64,000 nt of DNA, taken from positions 61,041-125,040 of the forward strand of contig CAJNOL010000366.1 in the NCBI GenBank assembly GCA_905250125.1. The letters are read 5' to 3'. The translations under genes and the position numbers were made by a program. The stretch is from Rotaria sordida. Lineage: Eukaryota > Rotifera > Eurotatoria > Philodinida > Philodinidae. This document shows, piece by piece, positions 58,315 to 64,000 of this stretch; positions within the stretch are counted from its first letter, which is position 1, and every line of letters begins with the position of its first letter. The notes beneath the pieces were generated by a model. The model did not search any database. It saw only the letters and a program-made list of their open reading frames with translations, and was not told the origin of the DNA.

Positions 58315-58640
58315 TGGTTAAAAATGTGTGGAAACGAATTTTCGGGTGGGTTCCAGCTCCTTAGAAACGAAATCCAAAGGAAGGGGAACGCTGACACCCT
58401 ACCCAAAAGGCGGATCATCTACTCAATTGATATCACCGGTTCCAGTAAAACTTTGCTGATACGTAGCCCCAAGGGAGATGTCAAAACCCCAAAATTTTAG
58501 CTTCTGAAACCGTTCCCTTGTTGAGATATTGAATCTACAATAGAGCCACCATCAAGTAAAAAATGGAGATGATCACAGCAGTATCTATGCATTGTATATT
58601 TCGGCATTTTTCAACAATAATGTTTTTAGTCATGAAATTT

Positions 58641-58745
58641 TGTGGGTGTGAGTGTGTTGTGTGGGCATAAGTTATCTCATCACTCATACCCATACCCACA
58701 CTCCACACCTACACCCGTACCCCACGCTCAACCCACACCCACACA
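58641..58745. repeat. GTGTGG/CCACAC inverted pair
   Basis: TGTGGGTGTGAGTGTGTTGTG, spacer GCATAAGTTATCTCATC, then a long arm of CCCACA and CCACACC words. Confidence 0.8.
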
Positions 58746-58749
58746 TCTT

Positions 58750-61290
58750 CGGTTCTCTTGCACCATCGTTAAGGACTACACTTCGCTTCCGTACAGAAGA
58801 ACCGTTGTCACACAGGCTCTAAAAATTCTTAATTTTGCTTCAATCGAAATTATCTTTCTGTACTAAATTATGTTCCGAAACATGTTGAATATTGTTGTAG
58901 TTTTTGATAGCCTTGACTCTATTTCCTCATCTATTCGTTGATCTCTCAATATTATACAGCCTAGATAAGAAAAGGAGTTTGTTGTCTCTACTTTCTGGCT
59001 TCAAATAATGATTTTGATGTTTGGATGTTGAACTTCTTGACTTTTCATTATCTTTCCATTTGAATCGGTTTCAAACTCTCGTAGAGACATAATCATAGTC
59101 TTTTTCACACTCATAGTGAACTCATACGTTTGTGTGATCTTCTCAAATCAATAAATAAATTTTTTACGATCATCAATAGAATTATACATTGCAACTAAAT
59201 CATCAGCATACATTAGTATAAGAATATTAAACACTTCGAACTGCTTTTTCTTTCCATGATAGAAATCATTGCTTCCATATGCGAATGTAACACCAGTTAA
59301 CGATGCTTCCTCCAGAACTTTTCAAATAATAAAGTCAAAGAAAATATTACACAACATAGGAGAAGGGATTTCTCCTTGCATAACACCAGTGCCAATGCTA
59401 ATACTATCAGATAGTTCTCCTTTAATTCTGATTTTAGCTCTTGTATCTTTATGAATTAATTCAAATAGATTCACTTTTTTCTCTATTAGTCCATAATGTC
59501 TACAAATTTTTCATAATAAATCTCAGTTCATCAAGTCATAAGCTTTTTGTATGTCAACAAAAACACATATGTAATGGTTTGTCATATTCTCTACATTTCT
59601 CCATTACTATTTTCATTGTCAAGATTTGATCAATCGTAGATAGATTAGTATGAACACCTGTTTGCGTTTTCAATAGTTGTTGGTCAACAAATACGGTTTA
59701 ATATTACCTGTGAAAATAGTTTATTTGTAACTAGTAACAAAGATATGCCATAATTATTATCACATAGAGTGTAGATGTGAGCGTAGGTGTGAATATATTT
59801 TCTGCCATACACCAACACTCACATCCGTACCCTTCGAGTTGGATTTGATCGATAACACTTGAATCAATAGCAGAATTCACATTTAGAAGTTTACGAAAGA
59901 ACTCTCTGAACCTTGTCAACCTTCCACTAGCATGGCATAGTAAGTTACCATCTTTATCTAAAATAGGCATATAACCAGCACTTTGTTTACCATCACGTAA
60001 TCGTCTAATCATTGTATAGGCAGTGACTGTATCATGGTGCTTGATGGCCTGTTCTATTTCTCCACTTAGATTGTCCTAATATTCAGTTTGTCGTTTTTTA
60101 CATTTTGTTTTTATTATTTGCTTGAAAGGTACATGCTTGTCCTTATATTTCATTTCAAATGAAGTACCACGATATTTCAACCACTTGAGATATACATTAT
60201 TTTTCTTTTCAGTCAATTTTATGATCTCATCAGCCAGCCATTTTTTGCGATTTTTGTTGTTCTTATCATCTGATTTAAAATGTATTATTGCTGTTTCTTT
60301 GATAAGCTTCTTAAACTGTTGATACTTGTCATTAATATCTGAATCACTATTTTTCACAATGAGAAACTTCTTAGTTAAATAATTCTGGAAAACCAAGAGC
60401 ATTTCATCATTCTTTAATTCTGATCGATTCATACAAAAAGACTTTTGTGTTTTCATTTTTCTTTTAGATTTTAAATGAAATTTAATTTTAGTTCTCATTA
60501 AATGATAATCCGTTCCAACAACATTAGCAGTTGTTCTATGAAATCGCACATGTTCCACACTGGATCTAAACTTCTTGGTTATCCAGGTATAATCTAATGT
60601 GTGCCACTGTTTGCTAGCTGCTTGCATCGACGATGTTTGATGGAATGGTTTGTGTTGGAATGATGTATTTGACATAACGAGATTGTTTATCAAGCAAAAA
60701 TCCAGCAATCTTTCTCTATTTTCATTACTAAAATCGACCATAAAAGGTTCAACGGTTTTGGTGAACTCGTATGATTCGGTTTTCTGACATGAGCATTGAA
60801 AGCATCCATTAAAATGATCATATCTGTCGCAGGAACATTATCGAGGGTCTCTTGTAGGTCATAATAAAATTTATCGCAGATATCTGATGTAGTTTTTTTA
60901 GTTGGATTAACTAGAGAACACACAGCGATAAAAGTTCCATTAATTGATTTGCAATTCATTCTAATTTTAATTATTCTTTCATTAACTGCTTCCTGTTCTG
61001 AGCTAGGTTGTTGCCATACACGAGAAGCTTCTTTATCTAAACATATAGCTACACCATGAGCAGATCTGGTCTTGTTAGTACTTGGTAATCCAGAATAAAT
61101 CAGAGTATGATCATTAATTAGTTTAATACCACTATCATAACTTCCCGTCTCACATAGTCCTGTCACCTTAATTTTGTATTTCATTAATTATTTGACGATA
61201 GGTTGTTGTTTGACATATTGGAAACACGATCGTACATTCCAACTTCCGATGAATATAGGTTTCTGTGCGTTCGCGTACTTGAAAGTCATT
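58750..61290 (-). mobile_element. Decayed non-LTR retrotransposon (APE-type endonuclease plus RT)
   Basis: Reading on the minus strand, the endonuclease starts near 61290 with IGSWNVRS, then TGLCETG, LIYSGLPS, GVAICLDKEA, NERIIKIRMNCKSINGTF and IILMDAFNAHV, followed by HTLDYTWITKKFRSSVEHVR. Downstream, RT blocks appear: LRDGKQSAGYMPILDKDGN, FVDIQKAYD, ISIGTGVMQGEIPSPMLCN and YADDLVAM with the catalytic YADD, then a C-terminal part near 58800-58900. Several stops and frame changes mark it as dead (for example the TAA after QQPIVK near 61197, and shifts around 60740). A GTGTGG hairpin sits inside it at 59766-59832. The clade is uncertain; RTE- or CR1-like groups are possible. Confidence 0.8.
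59766..59832. repeat. GTGTGG-type inverted pair inside a retrotransposon
   Basis: AGAGTGTAGATGTGAGCGTAG with an AT spacer, then CACCAACACTCACATCCGTACCC. It interrupts the sequence between the endonuclease and RT parts, so it inserted after the retroelement. Confidence 0.65.
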
Positions 61291-62827
61291 TCGTTAGCAA
61301 TTGAATTTATAGTCCAACCGACAGATTGCTAGCCTGAAGATCAGACAGATGGCTACAGACTCCTGTGGAAGTTCGGAAACTTCTCCGGCAGGCTGCTCGT
61401 GTTTTGATGCAATAACTATAACATTTTAACAGTTTTTTGTCAGCCCATTATATTTGTTAAGGTTACACGATCTTTATATCACCACTAACAATATGACTAT
61501 CTGAGCGATGATTCATCTATTCCATTAAAATCCTGTTTCTATGCTTGAAAAAAAATACTTGGCTAGTAATGGTTGGATCCGTTTCACAATAGTATCGAAG
61601 AAAACCTTGAGAGTATTGTAAACATCCAATCGTTCATCTTTCTTCTTTCATCCAAACATCGAGTATTATTTCATGCAATCATTTCCTAGTTGCCATTACT
61701 CCAGCTCTGAGAATTTCTGATGTTATATAATTCCTACCGCTTGAGTTACAATTTCTGTCTGCTTGATACATTAGTAACCTCGTTTACTGATGATATCGTG
61801 CATTGTCCATCTCTCTGTTGCGCGTATGTCCACAGTAGTAGACTCAGGAAATAATTCTTGAAAGTATTCACAAACGCACCATATGTTTCTTTGCATCTCG
61901 CAACCACTTTATTATCGCGTACACAGCTGTCGGATCTGACACTAGAGAGCATCTTCAATTTCTCGAATTATCTTGTTTCGATATACACCTTGATTAGTTT
62001 TGATTTCCCCTTTCGATAAGATTGTCAATCGCTATTGATTGAGATATTAATCTTCTAAAGACCGACTGATGTAGTTGTGCTATGCTGTTCTTGTATGAAT
62101 CATTTGTCATTATGTTCGTAAACATATTTAATCTATAGTTTAGCATCCGTCATTTCTTTTTGCTAGAATTCATTCAAAGACAACGATGTACAAGTTTGTG
62201 CTGATAAATAATGCTCATAATAATGAGATCATTCAACGAGCAAAGATAACGAATTGCTGTCCATTTTTATTTTAATTATCTTTCATGTATTGTTATTAGA
62301 TGACCCATGTGCTGCTCCATCTTGTTAGAGACTGACTCTCGTATTACAGTCGCCATTAACTAAAATTATCTGACTCTTTGGTATCTTGTTCATGAATTGA
62401 TGCTAATCTATATAGAAGACGTCCGACGTTTCAACTTAATTTTTACTCCATTTGATGAGTTTATGAAAGTCTTTGACATGTGTTTATTCAAACACTTTAG
62501 AACTTCATTCGCCTCACAAGTCCAGGTACGGCTAGCGACACCTAAATGAATGACTATATGGCGGCTAACTTTCGATATTCCAGAACGGAACATCTCTATA
62601 TCGCACAAATGTCGTAAACTAAATTATACATGTCAATCATTTGAATGAATAGTATTCGGTAGATAGAAGTGATTAATGTGAAACATTTCGATTAATATAT
62701 TAAATTGTTGAGCTCACCACATCATAGTAAGTGTAAATTTGAATTAATTTGAATACGTCCCATTACGTAGAGTTTTCCGAATTTTAGTATTTTAACTGCA
62801 CTCGCATCTGCTCTACCTGGCTGCTTT
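61291..62827. other. Intergenic, no gene recognised
   Basis: Region between the retroelement 5' end and the IAP stop codon. Short minus frames (61746-61958, 62408-62608) have no motif. Nothing supported. Confidence 0.45.
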
Positions 62828-64000
62828 TTAGATGTAAACACGAACGAAAGCGTCGATCTGCCGTCGGCAGATTGGACACGATCGAAGCGAATGGCCACAT
62901 GGTACACAAGTCGCCAAATGACCACATGGTATGCAAGCGAGACGTTTTTCCTCACACAAGCATAGAACACAAGGATTTGTGACGATTGAACTATTGGTTT
63001 GCGTTTGCTCAGTAGTGATAGTCACTGGATTTGAATTCTTTTCTATAGTATCCGACTCAGTTCTCACTGCAAGTATCTTTAGGTTTGATTCAGTCGTGGA
63101 TGATGGAGGTGATACAATCATTTCGACATCTGAAGTGTTCAATGTACCTGTCGAAGGCAGTGCTGGAGAAGTGTCTATACAAATATTGAAACACAAGAGT
63201 TTTAGACTGACATCTCGTTTCTTTTTTCGTCTATTACCTGCTTGGGTTCTCTCGCGGATTTGTCGCATTCGGATGCTGGGAACAATAATATTGTCTTTAT
63301 TACCATTGATATATTCGATTTGTTTCTGAAGAATAATGCATGCAACTAGGAGATCACAATCCGTCTGAAAATCGTTTTCTAAAAGACAAAAGAATTATAC
63401 ATGACGATATTTTTATTGAAAAAAATTCAATTCATACGTTTTAATCGAAGTTGATCTTCCCAGCAACGTTTGATGATCGATAATTTGAAATTTCGATCAA
63501 GTAAACTTTGAGAAATTGACAAATCCAAGCGGGCAGCAACAAGACGTGATAATGTGCTTTCATCTGGTATCAGCAATTTTTGATTGCTCGATGAGACATT
63601 TCTCACCGGATCGGTTGCTCTGACACGTTCTAAAGAAATACACAACATTCGAGAAAAGATTACTTTATTGATTTTTAAAAACAAAAAAAATCGCTTGACA
63701 AACCTTGTGTGATTCGTTTGGATTCTTGAATTTTCTGATACATATCATCGCCACACAGTTGCTTAGCATATAAACAATGTGGAAACCAGCGGACATGTTC
63801 AATCATTGGATTATCATTTGCACCCCAATTCTGAAGTGATCCATTACAATAAAAGCATGTAACGACAGTCAGAGTACCCGTATAGAAGAAACCAGCGCGA
63901 ACGAGATCATCTACAGAAGGTAGAATCTCATTAGGCCAAGTAGCAAATGATGCATGACGTTTGGGAATTTCTATAAAAGCAACATTACAAGGGGCAGTTA
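62828..64000 (-). CDS. Inhibitor-of-apoptosis protein (BIR plus RING), truncated by window edge
   Basis: Minus-strand exons: beyond 64000 to 63704, 63629-63438, about 63388-63235, and 63174-62828. The first seen exon is a BIR domain: RHASFATWP, VDDLVRAGFFYTGT, then CFYCNGSLQNWG and EHVRWFPHC, giving the C-x2-C...H-x6-C zinc site. A linker with a UBA-like helix (LVAARLDLSISQSLLDRNF) follows. The C-terminal RING is CVLCLCEEKRLACIPCGHLA, then CGHSLRSCPICRRQI, ending in VRVYI, the usual IAP end. This architecture marks a caspase/IKK-regulating E3 ubiquitin ligase in the cytosol. More BIR domains may lie beyond the edge. Frames are intact in what is seen. Confidence 0.88.

Larger units (their letters stand above)
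58132..58749. other. Intergenic with two GTGTGG hairpins
   Basis: Two large telomere-like inverted pairs (58190-58314 and 58641-58745) separate the receptor gene from the retrotransposon remnant. No other feature was seen. Confidence 0.55.

Noticed and set aside
60076-61184. Endonuclease-like frames considered as a host gene
   Set aside because: RT blocks (YADD) follow on the same strand and stops interrupt the frames, so this is a decayed non-LTR retrotransposon.

Overview
The window looks like nuclear DNA of a bdelloid rotifer (Adineta/Rotaria type; genus not determinable). It is AT-rich eukaryotic sequence with very short GT-AG introns (about 49-70 bp). Its gene set is typical of bdelloids: a GH32 fructosidase, a decayed NRPS tail, a fungal/bacterial-type TRK K+ transporter, a divergent nuclear receptor, F-box fragments, an orphan GPCR and an IAP. 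At least 17 interstitial inverted pairs of GTGTGG/CCACAC repeats resemble the TGTGGG telomere repeat that I recall for Adineta vaga. A 100-N assembly gap lies at 17280-17379.

Layout. 0.8-3.1 kb: TRK K+ transporter (-). 4.1-5.2 kb: a long-TIR MITE and a small coiled-coil gene (+). 6.6-8.6 kb: ENPP-type phosphodiesterase (-), with copies of its 5' end inverted and re-duplicated at 8.65-10.55 kb. 10.5-15 kb: F-box fragment, a small hypothetical gene and a 576-aa polytopic membrane protein (all -). 18.4-20 kb: decayed nuclear receptor (+). 20.3-22.3 kb and 27.6-29.2 kb: two copies of a putative mobile unit, described below. 25.6-27 kb: NRPS PCP-TE pseudogene (-). 33.5-34.7 kb: GT25 glycosyltransferase (+). 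36.6-38.4 kb: secreted GH32 enzyme with an inserted PAN/Apple-like segment (+). 40.4-43.1 kb: GH65/PGGHG-like glucosidase (-). 45.6-46.6 kb: hypothetical gene (-). 49.4-50.8 kb: IS1595/Merlin-type transposase relic with a nested MITE. 51.5-53.4 kb: 176-bp tandem satellite. 53.9-54.4 kb: GC-rich palindromic MITE. 57.1-58.1 kb: 7TM receptor (+). 58.7-61.3 kb: decayed non-LTR retrotransposon (-). 62.8-64 kb: BIR/RING IAP cut by the window edge (-).

Main discovery candidate. Two divergent paralogous genes (20630-21928 on -, 28116-28957 on +) encode a His-Me finger nuclease domain. In the 28116 gene the residues equivalent to the I-PpoI catalytic His and metal-binding Asn, and the first six of its zinc-site residues in this region, fall at the I-PpoI spacings. 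Both genes share intron positions and phases and a 246-nt middle exon. Each is bracketed by copies of a 40-50 bp hairpin repeat within a longer repeated unit, and each unit abuts a broken gene (a VWA/ITIH-like exon and the NRPS tail). One gene also has an N-terminal helix-turn-helix-like segment. The hairpin loop keeps its orientation relative to the nuclease gene even where the outer flank is inverted. This suggests an undescribed nuclease-bearing mobile element.

Most other accessory DNA consists of small non-autonomous transposons with clear target duplications (one TTAA piggyBac-type, three with 8-bp hAT-type duplications).
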